Counted from the stretch's first letter, positions 51,049 through 60,369 are shown. The stretch is DNA of 62,226 nt from JAJPHJ01 sp035622315 (GCA_035622315.1 DASPVP010000084.1:1-62226), one strand, 5' to 3'. Translations and numbers: made by a program. The notes: generated from the letters alone by a model not told the origin.

Positions 51049-52613
51049 TGGAGGAAGTATCGTCTCGATGCGAAGACGAGCACGATGCCCGCGCGCCGCG
51101 CAGCGTCGACGACTTCTGCATCTCTGATCGAGCCGGACGGAGCGACGACCGCGGCGATCCCTGCAGCGATCGCCGCTTCTATGCCATCGGCGAACGGGAA
51201 GTAGCCGTCGGTCGCGAGCACGGCTCCGCGCGCGCCATCGCCCGACCTGCGACATGCCAGTTCGACCGCAGCGACGCGATTCGTCTGACCGCCGCATATC
51301 CCGAGCGTCACCTGCGCGTGCGCGACCACTGCGGCATTCGATTTGATCTGACGAACCGCGGCAAATGCGAAGAGCAGGTCGCGCCAGCAGCTTGGATCCG
51401 GCTTGCGTTCCGTCATCACGTGCCACTCGTCGGGTAAGGCGGAGGGATCGGGCCGTTCGGCGAGCACCCCTCCCAGGGCCGAGCGGACCGTCATGTCCGC
51501 ACGCAGACGCGCCGGGGCGTCGGGCTCAAACGAGAGCAGGCGCAGGTTTTTCTTGGTCGCCAGCAGTTCGAGCGCATCGCTGTCGAACGACGGCGCCGCC
51601 ACGACCTCCAAGAACCTCGGTTTGAGGACACGCGCGCACGCAAGATCGACCGGGGCGTTCGTCGCGACGATGCCGCCGTACGCCGAGATCGGATCTGCGC
51701 CGAGCGCGGCGCTAAGGGCAGCGCTTGAGTCGTCCGCTGCCGCCAGACCGCAGGGAACCGTATGCTTCACGATAGCCGCAAGGATGCGGCCGGCGGGTTT
51801 GGCGTCGGGCGGAAACCCTCGGGGCTCCTCTATCGGGGCTATCAGGCGCAGGCACGAATCGACGTCGAGCAGGTTGTTGTACGAAAGGGTCTTGCCGCCG
51901 AGCTGCTGAGGCAGTCCAGCTACGTCGCCGTGGTAGAACGCCGCCTTGGCCCACGGGTTCTCGCCGTAGCGCAAGCGGCTTTGCACGGGTAGCTGCAGTT
52001 CGAGCACGTCGGGCAGTTCCGCGCGCTCGCGATCGTGCGCGAAGTAGGTGGCGATCGCGGCGTCGTAGCGCGCGACCACGCCGAACGCACGTGTCGCCCA
52101 GGCCCGCCGTTCTTCCTTCGTCGGACCGCCGCGCGCGAGCGCTGCGATAAACGCAGGGTATTGCTGCGGCTCGGAGAGCACGCTGACCCGCGCGAAGTTC
52201 TTCGCGGCGGCGCGCAACAACGCAACGCCCCCGATGTCGACCTGCTCGAGCACCTCTTCTTCCGTAAGCCGTGCATCGGTCGCCGCGTCTTCGAAACGAT
52301 AGAGATTGACCGCAACGACGTCGACGAGCGCGATCTCGTGTCGCGCGAGCTCGGCTGCGTCCGACTGTCCGGCGCGCGCGAGGATCCCCCCGAAGACCTT
52401 CGGATGCAAGGTCTTGACGCGGCCCCCGAGCAGCTCGGGAAAACCGGTGAGGGCCTCGACCTCCTCGCAGGAAACGCCGGCGCTGCGCAGCGCCCTCGCG
52501 GTGCCGCTCGTGGCCACGATCCGGTAGCCGGCGGTCTCGAGCGCGCGGGCGAGGTCAGCGAGGCCGGTGGTATCGGTGAGAGAGAGAAGCGCTACAGGGC
52601 TATCCGGCGGCAC
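51045..52613 (-). CDS. purH: Bifunctional AICAR formyltransferase / IMP cyclohydrolase
   Basis: Catalyses the last two steps of IMP synthesis, 522 residues. The N-terminal cyclohydrolase (MGS-like) domain has SLTDTTGLADLARALETAGY (segment) and GGRVKTLHPKVFGGIL. The AICAR transformylase domain starts near residue 200 with RYGENPWAKAAFYHGD and shows LSYNNLLDVDSCLRLI and ending QIKSNAAVVAHAQVTLGI with GGQTNRVAAVELAC. All expected blocks are present. The start overlaps the smc stop by 14 nt, giving an smc-purH transcript. Confidence 0.97.
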   Translation of the reverse strand: MPPDSPVALLSLTDTTGLADLARALETAGYRIVATSGTARALRSAGVSCEEVEALTGFPELLGGRVKTLHPKVFGGILARAGQSDAAELARHEIALVDVVAVNLYRFEDAATDARLTEEEVLEQVDIGGVALLRAAAKNFARVSVLSEPQQYPAFIAALARGGPTKEERRAWATRAFGVVARYDAAIATYFAHDRERAELPDVLELQLPVQSRLRYGENPWAKAAFYHGDVAGLPQQLGGKTLSYNNLLDVDSCLRLIAPIEEPRGFPPDAKPAGRILAAIVKHTVPCGLAAADDSSAALSAALGADPISAYGGIVATNAPVDLACARVLKPRFLEVVAAPSFDSDALELLATKKNLRLLSFEPDAPARLRADMTVRSALGGVLAERPDPSALPDEWHVMTERKPDPSCWRDLLFAFAAVRQIKSNAAVVAHAQVTLGICGGQTNRVAAVELACRRSGDGARGAVLATDGYFPFADGIEAAIAAGIAAVVAPSGSIRDAEVVDAARRAGIVLVFASRRYFLH

Positions 52614-55600
52614 CCGCGCGCTCCAATGAGAGCGAGAGGATGTTGGAGACGCCGGGTTCGCTCATGGTCACCCCGTACATCCGGTCGACGAGCGTCATCG
52701 TCGCCTTGTTATGAGTGATGATGATGATCTGCGACTTGCCTGAGCCTGTGAGCTCGCCGAGCTGCACGCCGAAACGCCCGATGTTCGCCTCGTCGAGCGC
52801 CGCGTCGATCTCGTCGAAGATATAGAACGGGCTTGGCCGCACCTGTAAGGTCGCGAAGATGAGCGCCACCGCGGTGAGCGCGCGCTCGCCACCTGAGAGC
52901 AGATTGAGATGCTGCATCTTCTTGCCCGGCGGCTGGGCCGAGATCTCGATGCCCGCTTCTGTCGGGTCGGGCGCATCGCATACCCAGATCTTCGCCTGAC
53001 CGCCGTTGAAAAGCCGCGTGAAGGTCTCGGAAAAAGCCACCGCCACCCGCGCGAAAACCTCGTTGAACTGTCGCAGTGATTCGGCGTCCATCTCCGCGAT
53101 GCTCGCGACGATGCTGGCGCGCGCTGTTTCAAGATCGCGCAGTTGACCGCGCAGAAACTCGCAGCGTTCGAGTGTGGCCGCACGGTCTTCGAGCGCCCCG
53201 AGGTTCACGTTGCCGAGGCGGGCCATCTCTTCCCGGAGCCTGCGTACCTGGGCGTCGGGATCGCCGTCGAAGTCCTCGTATCGTCCGGCGACATCATCGC
53301 ACTCTTGGGCCGTCGCCGGGTTCTGCGAGAAAGTCTGCTGCAAGAGCGCGAGCTCCGCGTCGATCTCGGCGAGCCGGATGCGCTGTCGCTCGAGCTCCAT
53401 CGACCGCTCGCGGCCGCTCTGCTCCTCGCCCGCGTACTCCTCGTCCAGCGCTCGCGCCTTTTGTTGAGCCGCGTCGCGACGCGCGCGCAGTTCGGTGAGC
53501 CGCGCCGCTGCTTCGGCGAGCGCACGTTCCCCACCCGACCGCTCTTGACCGAGCCGTTTGGCCTCGTTCCGGCTTTGGTCGAGCTCCACGCGCGTGCGCG
53601 AGAGAGCGCTCGTGCGTTCCTTGCGCTGCGCCTCGGCACGCTCGATCTGCCGGCGCGCGGCCTCCACGTCGTCGCCGAGCTGGGCGACCCGTTCGACCAG
53701 AGCGGCCGCGTTCGCGGCGGCTTCACGATGCTTCGCTCGTACGGTTGCGAGTTGGGCAGCCAGGTCGTCCGACGTCGCGAGCGCATCGTGGCGTTCGGCC
53801 TCGATCGCGCGCACGCGTTCCGCAAGGTCGTCTGCGGCGTGTTGATGCCGCGCGCCCAAATCCCTGATCTCCGCTGCGCGCTTGACCGCACCTTCGCGCT
53901 CGACGCGGAGTTTCGCGAGCCGCTCCTCGTGCGTGGTCCGTTCGGCGGTCGCTTGTTGCGCGAGCGCCGAGGACTCGTGCACGCGCAGCGTGAGCTCGAC
54001 GATGCTGCGGGCGATGCTTTCGGAGTTTTGGGTGGCCTTGGCTGCCGCGGCGCCTGCGCGCTCGAGCTTCGCGTCGGCGGCACGCGCTTCGTCCGCGGCC
54101 AGCTCGACCTCCGCTTCCAGTTTGGCGCGGGCCGCGCGCGCGCCCAGCGCACCCGTCCCGACGCCGCTCGTGATCACACCCGCTCGGATGACGTCGCCGT
54201 CAGGCGTCGCGAAGGTCGCGTCGGCGTGCTCCTGCGCGCACGCGAAGGCGCTTTCCAGATCTGCGACGATGTACGCATCGCCGAGAATCGCATCGATGGC
54301 CGGCCGGACTGCCGCGTCGCAGGTGACGAGTTGGGATGCGCGGCCGATGACGGCGCTGTGGGTGCGAACCTCCACGATCCCGCGGGAGGCGGCACGTTTG
54401 CCGCCAAGCGCCTCGAGCACCAGGATCGTCGTGCGCGCGGCTTTACGCTCCTTGAGGAGCTCCATCGCCGCCTTCGCGTCTGCGAGGGTCCGCACGATGA
54501 CGTCGTGTGCGCGTTGGCCCAAGAGCGCGTCTATGGCGGTGGAGTGCTTGGCATCGACGTCGATCTGGCTCGCCACCGTGCCGACCACGCCGCGAAGCCG
54601 GCCGGACTTCACCGCGTCAGCGAGATGGCCCGCGCCTGCAGGCGCCCCGACGAGGTCGGTTTCGAACTGGGCCAGCGCCTCGAGTTTTGCCGAGAGCCGC
54701 GTGACCGCATCGTGGGCGACGCCGGTCGCGCGTTGCTCGCGTTCGAGCGCTTCCTGCGCCTTCGTCGCGTCGCTGGTCGCATCGGCGCGCTTCCCTTCCA
54801 ACTGCGCGAGCTGCGTCGTCATCCGTTTCGCGTCTGCTTCTGCGGCATGCGCTTTTGCGAGCGCCCCCGAGGAGGCGTCTTGGACGGTCTTGGCGTCTGC
54901 CTCCAGCCGTTCGAGAGCGTCCGCCAGCCGGCGGCTTTCGGCGAGCGCAGCGGCCGCGGCCGTGCTGCTTTCCGTGGCTTGTGCGACCACGCGCGCGCGA
55001 GCGTCCTCTACGGCACGCAGGGCCGCATACGCTCGCTCCCATGTCGCCGTTCGCGCTGCCTCATCAGCGGCGGCAGTTTCGGCGACTGCGAGCGCTTCGT
55101 CACGGAGCTCTCGGCTGCGGCGCAGATCTTCGATGGCGCGGGCGAGGCTCGTCTCCGCTTCCGCCACAGCTTGGGCGCAGGCGTCGGCCTCCCGTTCGAG
55201 CGCGTCGATCGAGCGCGCTAGTTCGGTCGCAGTCGCCTCGGCCGCGGCGTGACCCGAGGCGGAGGTCTGCAGCCCCGACGCCAACCTCGAATGGGTCTCG
55301 TTGGCGTCGTCGAGGGCGAGCGAAGCCTGATACTCTTGATCGCGCGCGGCAGCCAGCATGGCGGCAAGCTTGGCGTGCGCGGCCGCTACTTCAGCCGCAC
55401 GCTGCTCCTCGACGCCGAGCGACTCGACGATCGAGGCGCGCTCCTGCCTGCGATCCTGGCTCTTGCGCACGTACGAGAAGATCTCGAAATCGCGCAGCTG
55501 GGCCGCCACTTTGTGATAGCGCTTCGCGCGGCGCACTTGTTGCTCGATCTGCGGCAACTGCTTTTCGAGCTCGGTGAGAAGGTCGTTGACGCGCAGCGCG

Positions 55601-56160
55601 TTTTGCGCGGTCTGTTCGAGGCGACGCTGTGCCTCGCGCTTGCGCGCGCGATAGCGAGCCGTGCCGGCCACGCCTTCGAAGAGCTCCCGGCGCACTTCCG
55701 GCTTGGCCGAAAGGATCGTGTCGATCTCGCCTTGCGATACGATGGCGGCAAGCTCCGCGGCAAGACCCGTCCCCAGCAAGAGATCCGTGATATCGCGCAG
55801 CCGCACGGCGGTCTTATTGATGAAGAACTCGCTCTCGCCCGTGCGATATGCCCGCCGCGTGATCGCGATCTCGGTGAACGGCGTGGCGAGCGCCCCGTCG
55901 CTGTTGTCGAACGTGAGGGACACCTCCGCCATGCCCAGCGGCCGGCGGTTGGCGTTGCCTGCGAAGATGATATCGTCCATGCGGGCACCGCGCAGCGCGC
56001 GCGCGCTTTGCTCGCCGAGCACCCAGCGCACGGCGTCGACGAAGTTCGACTTGCCTGAGCCGTTGGGACCGACGATGGCGGAGATGCCGGGTGCGAAGTC
56101 CAGACGCGTGCGCTCGGCGAACGTCTTGAAGCCGAAGAGATCGATGCTCTTAAGGTAGAT
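52600..56160 (-). CDS. smc: Chromosome segregation ATPase SMC, apparent ATC start
   Basis: A condensin subunit of about 1186 residues: head (YLKSIDLFGFKTFAERT, Walker A GPNGSGKSNFVDAVRW), coiled coil, hinge (GVVGTVASQIDVDAKHS, then LLGQRAHDVIVRTLADAK), second coiled coil and C-terminal signature with Walker B (LLSGGERALTAVALIFATLQ, YIFDEIDAALDEANI). The frame is open to 56382, but the normal N-terminus begins at ATC 56160 with GGGAGG nine bases upstream, and no ATG, GTG or TTG lies between the previous ATG (33 codons upstream, inside rnc) and YLKS. Translational coupling to rnc, whose stop is at 56150, is likely. Confidence 0.93.
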   Translation of the reverse strand: MYLKSIDLFGFKTFAERTRLDFAPGISAIVGPNGSGKSNFVDAVRWVLGEQSARALRGARMDDIIFAGNANRRPLGMAEVSLTFDNSDGALATPFTEIAITRRAYRTGESEFFINKTAVRLRDITDLLLGTGLAAELAAIVSQGEIDTILSAKPEVRRELFEGVAGTARYRARKREAQRRLEQTAQNALRVNDLLTELEKQLPQIEQQVRRAKRYHKVAAQLRDFEIFSYVRKSQDRRQERASIVESLGVEEQRAAEVAAAHAKLAAMLAAARDQEYQASLALDDANETHSRLASGLQTSASGHAAAEATATELARSIDALEREADACAQAVAEAETSLARAIEDLRRSRELRDEALAVAETAAADEAARTATWERAYAALRAVEDARARVVAQATESSTAAAAALAESRRLADALERLEADAKTVQDASSGALAKAHAAEADAKRMTTQLAQLEGKRADATSDATKAQEALEREQRATGVAHDAVTRLSAKLEALAQFETDLVGAPAGAGHLADAVKSGRLRGVVGTVASQIDVDAKHSTAIDALLGQRAHDVIVRTLADAKAAMELLKERKAARTTILVLEALGGKRAASRGIVEVRTHSAVIGRASQLVTCDAAVRPAIDAILGDAYIVADLESAFACAQEHADATFATPDGDVIRAGVITSGVGTGALGARAARAKLEAEVELAADEARAADAKLERAGAAAAKATQNSESIARSIVELTLRVHESSALAQQATAERTTHEERLAKLRVEREGAVKRAAEIRDLGARHQHAADDLAERVRAIEAERHDALATSDDLAAQLATVRAKHREAAANAAALVERVAQLGDDVEAARRQIERAEAQRKERTSALSRTRVELDQSRNEAKRLGQERSGGERALAEAAARLTELRARRDAAQQKARALDEEYAGEEQSGRERSMELERQRIRLAEIDAELALLQQTFSQNPATAQECDDVAGRYEDFDGDPDAQVRRLREEMARLGNVNLGALEDRAATLERCEFLRGQLRDLETARASIVASIAEMDAESLRQFNEVFARVAVAFSETFTRLFNGGQAKIWVCDAPDPTEAGIEISAQPPGKKMQHLNLLSGGERALTAVALIFATLQVRPSPFYIFDEIDAALDEANIGRFGVQLGELTGSGKSQIIIITHNKATMTLVDRMYGVTMSEPGVSNILSLSLERAGAAG

Positions 56161-56845
56161 GGGCGAGTGCCTCCCGCGCCGCGTTCGACTGGGCCTGCTT
56201 CTTCGTGCTCCCGCTCCCGCTCCCCAGAGTCCGATCGCCGACCTGCACCGACACAGTGAAAACCCGCGCATGGGGAGGACCGCTCTGCGCGGTGACGGCG
56301 TAGTGCGGTGTCTTCTTAAACTTCGCCTGTACCAATTCTTGCAGCGTGGTCTTGGGGTCGGATGCTTCGCTTCCGGCGGCATGCGCGAGGTGATTGCGCC
56401 GCACGAATCGTCTGGCGCCTTCCATGCCGCTCATCTGAAACGCCGCACCCACGAGCGCTTCGAAGACGTCCGCGAGCACTGAGGCGCGCTTCGCACCACC
56501 CGAGGTTCGCTCGCCTCGTCCGAGCCGGATGAGGGGACCGATATCGAGGCGTTCGGCCGAGCGGGCAAGGGCGGCTTGCGACACGAGCGACGCACGCATG
56601 CGCGAGAGCTGCCCTTCGCGACGCTCGGGGTGCGCGTCGTACAGTTCGCCGGCCACCACCGCCCCGACGATCGCATCACCGAGGAACTCCAGCCGCTCGT
56701 TCGATCTCGCGAGCTCGGGGTGCTCGGCGGCGTAGGATTCGTGGGTCAGGGCCAAGTCGAGCAGTTCGAGGTCCGGACGCGCCTGCAGACCGGCCCGGCG
56801 AGCGAGGTCGCGCAGCGCCCGCTTGCGGGCCAGATCGTGCGACAC
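56150..56845 (-). CDS. rnc: Ribonuclease III
   Basis: A double-strand RNA endonuclease of 231 residues. The catalytic signature NERLEFLGDAIVGAVVA and the downstream acidic DVFEALVGAAFQ are present. A C-terminal dsRBD (about 160-231) has KTTLQELVQAKFKKTPHYAV and GSTKKQAQSNAAREAL. It sits between fabF (3 nt gap) and smc. The fabF-rnc-smc order is widespread in Terrabacteria. Confidence 0.97.
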   Translation of the reverse strand: MSHDLARKRALRDLARRAGLQARPDLELLDLALTHESYAAEHPELARSNERLEFLGDAIVGAVVAGELYDAHPERREGQLSRMRASLVSQAALARSAERLDIGPLIRLGRGERTSGGAKRASVLADVFEALVGAAFQMSGMEGARRFVRRNHLAHAAGSEASDPKTTLQELVQAKFKKTPHYAVTAQSGPPHARVFTVSVQVGDRTLGSGSGSTKKQAQSNAAREALAHLP

Positions 56846-56848
56846 GCG

Positions 56849-58099
56849 TTAGTTGTCGGAGAACCTGCGGAAGACGAGGACCGCGTTGTGCCCGCCGAAG
56901 CCGAATGAATTGGACAGCGCCACGTCGATCGTCTGCTTGCGCGCGACGTTCGGCACGCAATCGAGGTCGCAATCCGGGTCGACCACCCCGTAGTTGATGG
57001 TGGGCGGCACGATGCCTTCCTGGAGGCTCTTCACCGTGCAGATCCCCTCGAGCGCTCCGGCGGCGCCGAGCGCGTGGCCGAACATCGACTTGTTGGCGCT
57101 GATCGGGATGGTCTTCGCGTGCTCGCCGAAGACCTCGTGCACCGCCTGCGTCTCCGCGGTGTCGCCAAGATCGGTCGAGGTGGCGTGCGCGTTGATGTAG
57201 TCGATGTCGGTCGGTTTCAGCTTCGCGTCTTTGAGCGCGCGGATCATCGCGAGCTTCACACCGCGCGCCGCCGGGTCCGGCGCCACCATGTGATACGCAT
57301 CCGAGGATTGGCCGTAGCCGATCAGCTCGGCGTAGATACGGGCGCCTCGGCTGCGGGCGTGTTCCAGCTCCTCGATGACGAGCGCGCCGCCGCCTTCCGC
57401 GATGACGAAGCCGTCACGCGTGCGGTCGAAGGGCCGGCTGGCCGTCTTCGGGCTCTCATTGCGGGTCGAAAGCGCTCGCATCGCGCAAAAGCCGCCGACC
57501 GCGAGCGGTGTGATCGGCGCCTCAGAGCCGCCGCAGATGACCACGTCGGATTCGCCGCGCTGCACGATGCGCATCGCGTCCCCGATCGCGTTGTTGGACG
57601 AGGCGCAGGCGGACACGGCGGTCTGGGTGGGGCCGCGAACGCCCAGGCGCATGGAGATGAGGCCGGGGGCGATGTTGCTGATGAGCATGGGGATGAAGAA
57701 CGGCGAGAGCCGGTCGACCCCCTGCTCGTTCATCACCTTCGTCTGCTGCTCGATCGTTGTGATGCCGCCGATGCCCGAGCCCATGATCACACCGATGGTG
57801 TCGCGGTTCTCATCAGTGATCGCGAGGCCCGAATCGGCCACCGCTTCTTGCGCCGCCACGAGGGCGAATTGCGCGAAACGATCCATTTTGCGGGCGTCCT
57901 TTTTGCCGATGATGGTGGCTGGATCGAAATCGCGGACCTCGGCGGCGAAGGTCGTCGGGAGTTCAGACGCGTCGAAGAGAGTGATGTGACCGACCCCACT
58001 CACCCCGCGCACCACGTTGTTCCAGAACTCCGGCATGCTGTTGCCGAGCGGGGTGACCGCGCCCATCCCGGTCACCACCACGCGCCGCGTGTTATCCAT
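56849..58099 (-). CDS. fabF: Beta-ketoacyl-ACP synthase II
   Basis: Elongates fatty acids by condensing malonyl-ACP with acyl-ACP, 416 residues. The catalytic triad is Cys165 (VSACASSNNAIG), His305 (NAHATSTDLGD) and His342 (MFGHALGAAGALEG). The start is ATG 58099; frames extending to 58525 add only low-complexity sequence. The usual acpP upstream partner is absent. No clear Shine-Dalgarno sequence or promoter was seen before the start. Confidence 0.96.
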   Translation of the reverse strand: MDNTRRVVVTGMGAVTPLGNSMPEFWNNVVRGVSGVGHITLFDASELPTTFAAEVRDFDPATIIGKKDARKMDRFAQFALVAAQEAVADSGLAITDENRDTIGVIMGSGIGGITTIEQQTKVMNEQGVDRLSPFFIPMLISNIAPGLISMRLGVRGPTQTAVSACASSNNAIGDAMRIVQRGESDVVICGGSEAPITPLAVGGFCAMRALSTRNESPKTASRPFDRTRDGFVIAEGGGALVIEELEHARSRGARIYAELIGYGQSSDAYHMVAPDPAARGVKLAMIRALKDAKLKPTDIDYINAHATSTDLGDTAETQAVHEVFGEHAKTIPISANKSMFGHALGAAGALEGICTVKSLQEGIVPPTINYGVVDPDCDLDCVPNVARKQTIDVALSNSFGFGGHNAVLVFRRFSDN

Positions 58100-58451
58100 G
58101 CTGTCTTGGAGCGGGAACTTCGTCGGCACGAGCGCCGCTGCCCTTGTCCGAGCGCGTCGATGCGCGTCCTCCGCATGGTCGCGGATGCGTGTTTGGGGTC
58201 TGCGCGAGCGCGTAGAAGAAATTTTTCCGCGCGCTCCGCTCCTTGAGTTTTGTCTGCGGGCTGCCGATGAACAGAGGGGAAGTGCTCGCAGAACAGAACT
58301 TCCGCGCGAGGAACTCGATCGACGAGTGCTTCGCACCCTTCGGAACCGCGCGATAACTGCCGAGCTCCGCAGCGGCAGACAACAGATCGAAGAGGCGTAC
58401 AGCAACGCCCCGTGCGCACCGAAAGTCCAGGGGGGAGGTGACCAAACCACC
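58100..58451. other. Gene-poor interval upstream of fabF and the PLP gene
   Basis: About 350 bases with no gene I can support. Overlapping frames on both strands have no family resemblance. A 54-residue plus-strand alternative (GTG inside 58320-58330, ending in the same lysine tail at 58490) lacks a Shine-Dalgarno sequence. I found no acpP, no SAM riboswitch core and no convincing promoter. Confidence 0.5.
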
Positions 58452-58490
58452 GTGGCAAAGAAAAAGGCGAAGAAGGCAAAGAAGAAATAA
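58452..58490 (+). CDS. Twelve-codon lysine-rich mini-ORF (possible leader peptide)
   Basis: GTG 58452 is preceded by GGGGGGAGGTGA, a near-perfect Shine-Dalgarno sequence, about 10 nt upstream. It encodes M-AKKKAKKAKKK, nine or so basic codons in twelve, then TAA. An intrinsic terminator lies 35 nt downstream and a PLP enzyme of Cys/Met metabolism follows. It could be a regulatory leader peptide whose translation is sensitive to lysyl-tRNA, or a tiny basic protein. Nothing in sequence shows that it is made. Confidence 0.4.
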   Translation: MAKKKAKKAKKK

Positions 58491-58524
58491 CCGCGAGAAC
58501 ATCTCCGGTTAACACAAGTGTCCA

Positions 58525-58559
58525 AAGGGGGCGTTGCGAAAGAGCAGCACCCCTTCTTT
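58525..58559 (+). terminator. Intrinsic terminator or attenuator hairpin before the PLP gene
   Basis: AAGGGG (58525-58530) pairs with CCCCTT (58550-58555), extended internally by GTTGC/GCAGC with a GAAAGA loop and followed by the T-rich CTTTATTT. It lies 23 nt before the PLP gene start, so it would block readthrough from upstream or act as an attenuator. Confidence 0.65.
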
Positions 58560-58581
58560 ATTTCCGCTGTGGGAGATCATG

Positions 58582-59748
58582 ATGTCCGAGTCAACCTTCG
58601 CCACGAACGCCGTGCTCGAAGCGCGCGCGCGGGAGCCGCAGAACGCTCCTGCGGTCTTGCCCATCTACGCGTCCGCCGGTTGGGTGTTCCGTTCACTCGA
58701 CGAGGTGGACGCGATCTACGAAGGCCGCCAGGCGGGCACCGTCTATGGAGGCTCCGGAGTCCCGAACCACGAGGCTTTCGAGGCAGTCCTCGCCTCGCTG
58801 CACGGGGCCCAGGCCGTGCTCGCGACAGCAGCCGGGATGTCGGCGTTCACGCTGGCGCTGCTCGGCCTGCTGGGAAAAGAATCTCGTATCGTCGCAGCGG
58901 ACGATTTGTACGGCAACACGACCACGTTGCTGCGCGACTTCACGCGCTTCGGGATCGCGTATGATCTCGTGGACGTCGCTGACCTCGCTGCTGTGGCGAA
59001 CGCCCTCAAGCGGCCGGCCGCGATTGTCATCGTCGAGTCGATTTCGAATCCACGCGTTCGCGTCGCCGACCTCGCCGCGCTCGCGCGGCTCGCTCACGAC
59101 AGCGGTGCGCTGCTGCTCGTCGACAACAGCCTCGCCTCGCCGTATCACTGTCGCCCCCTGGATCTCGGCGCCGACCTCGTGATCGAGAGCGCGACGAAGT
59201 TCCTCGGCGGCCATTACGACATCGTGCTCGGTTGCATCGCCGGACCGCTCGCGGTCATCGATCGCCTTCGCCCGCTCGCCTCGCGGACCGGACTCGTGGC
59301 GTCCGTATTCGAGGTCTGGCTGGGCGTCCGGTCGATCGAGACGCTCGACGTCCGCATGGAGCGCTCGAGTCGCAACGCTCTGGCGATCGCCCGCCGCCTC
59401 GCGGCCCACGCCAAGGTGCGGGCCGTCCACTACCCTGGGCTATCGGAGCAGGCGCACCTAGTGGCCACTTTGCGCAACGGTTTTGGATCGATGCTTTCCT
59501 TTGAAATAACGCCCGAGCGCAGCGCGGTCGATCGCCTGCTCGGCGCCTTGCGCCGCGTCAAACTTGTCCTCTCGTTTGGGGGAGCGCAGACCACGCTCTC
59601 GCATCCTGCCACCTCGTCGCACCGTTCGCTCGACCGGCAAACGCGCGCAGCGCTCGGCATCCACGACGGGTTCTTGCGGCTTTCGGTCGGACTGGAAGAT
59701 GCGAACGACACGATCGCAGACCTCGAACGGGGTTTGGCTGCGGTCTAG
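58582..59748 (+). CDS. Cys/Met-metabolism PLP-dependent enzyme (MetB/MetC/MetY family)
   Basis: A 388-residue transsulfuration-family protein from ATG 58582 (Shine-Dalgarno GTGGGAG). PLP-binding features are GTVYGGSGVPNHEAFEAVLA (part), VLATAAGMSAFTLALLGLL, LLVDNSLASPYHCRPLDLG and the Lys of ESATKFLGGHYDIVLG. The C-terminal block is SFGGAQTTLSHPATSSHRSL. Cystathionine gamma-synthase, cystathionine lyase, O-acyl-homoserine sulfhydrylase and methionine gamma-lyase share these motifs and cannot be separated here. It overlaps the CGNR gene stop by 4 nt. Confidence 0.88.
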   Translation: MSESTFATNAVLEARAREPQNAPAVLPIYASAGWVFRSLDEVDAIYEGRQAGTVYGGSGVPNHEAFEAVLASLHGAQAVLATAAGMSAFTLALLGLLGKESRIVAADDLYGNTTTLLRDFTRFGIAYDLVDVADLAAVANALKRPAAIVIVESISNPRVRVADLAALARLAHDSGALLLVDNSLASPYHCRPLDLGADLVIESATKFLGGHYDIVLGCIAGPLAVIDRLRPLASRTGLVASVFEVWLGVRSIETLDVRMERSSRNALAIARRLAAHAKVRAVHYPGLSEQAHLVATLRNGFGSMLSFEITPERSAVDRLLGALRRVKLVLSFGGAQTTLSHPATSSHRSLDRQTRAALGIHDGFLRLSVGLEDANDTIADLERGLAAV

Positions 59749-60329
59749 TCCTTCGCGTGGCGCGCGCGGAAGCGGCGCGCCTTCGCCCGGTTCCCGCACG
59801 AGCGCATGGAGCACCAGCTACCCGTGCGGTTTTTCGAGCGGTCGTAGAAGGCCCAGCGACAGTCCGGCTCGTGACATGCCTTGAGCCGACGCCACGACCC
59901 ATCGCTCATGGACTCGAACGCCCGAGCGAGGACCTCACCGACCGCCGCGTCGACCCCACGGGCCGCTGGACGCAGCCGAGCTCTTCCTCGCGCCTCGAAG
60001 GTCATATGCAGCTGTGCGCAACGTGCCGCGCGGCTGAGCGTCTCGAGGGCCTCTTTTGGCACCTCTCCGCCGTCGTTGGCGGCCAAGAGATCGCGCAGAG
60101 CCTCGCGCACTGATGCGGCGTGGGCCACATCGCCCGCGGTGAAATGTTGCCGGCCCGAGGCGAGCTTATGGTCGGCGAGCCAACGCTCGAGACCTGCGGC
60201 GGTCTCTAGCTTGTCGTCGTGCACACCCGTGTCCGTGTGAAGCGTGTTGATGAAATCCCGGACGAGCGCTAGGCCGTCGGGCGGCTCGCTTGGCGGGGCG
60301 GGAGGTTCGGCCATAGCTTGGCGGTTCAT
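59745..60329 (-). CDS. CGNR zinc-finger protein (ABATE domain), putative regulator
   Basis: A 194-residue protein with an N-terminal ABATE (DUF1470) domain (LALVRDFINTLHTDTG, SVREALRDLLAAND) and a C-terminal CGNR zinc finger (CHEPDCRWAFYDRSKN, then SWCSMRSCGNRAKARRFR). Such proteins are annotated as likely transcription regulators on structural grounds; few have been tested. It starts at ATG 60329 behind a promoter-like TTGCAA/TAGAAT pair and faces the microprotein-VOC unit, which suggests it controls itself and that unit. Confidence 0.88.
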   Translation of the reverse strand: MNRQAMAEPPAPPSEPPDGLALVRDFINTLHTDTGVHDDKLETAAGLERWLADHKLASGRQHFTAGDVAHAASVREALRDLLAANDGGEVPKEALETLSRAARCAQLHMTFEARGRARLRPAARGVDAAVGEVLARAFESMSDGSWRRLKACHEPDCRWAFYDRSKNRTGSWCSMRSCGNRAKARRFRARHAKD

Positions 60330-60340
60330 CTTTCGAAACC

Positions 60341-60369
60341 ATTCTAGATTAAACAGGGGTTATTTGCAA
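60341..60369 (-). promoter_or_regulatory. Promoter of the CGNR gene
   Basis: On the minus strand TTGCAA (60369-60364) and TAGAAT (60346-60341) are spaced by 17 nt, with an AT-rich surround unlike the rest of the window. The leader to ATG 60329 would be very short. Confidence 0.5.

Noticed and set aside
53143..55252. Long plus-strand ORFs of 692 and 456 residues inside smc
   Set aside because: Mirror image of the smc coiled coil; composition bias gives open frames on the opposite strand.
58240..58530. SAM or other riboswitch upstream of the PLP enzyme gene
   Set aside because: No SAM-I or SAM-II core and no recognised aptamer; only a hairpin terminator is visible.
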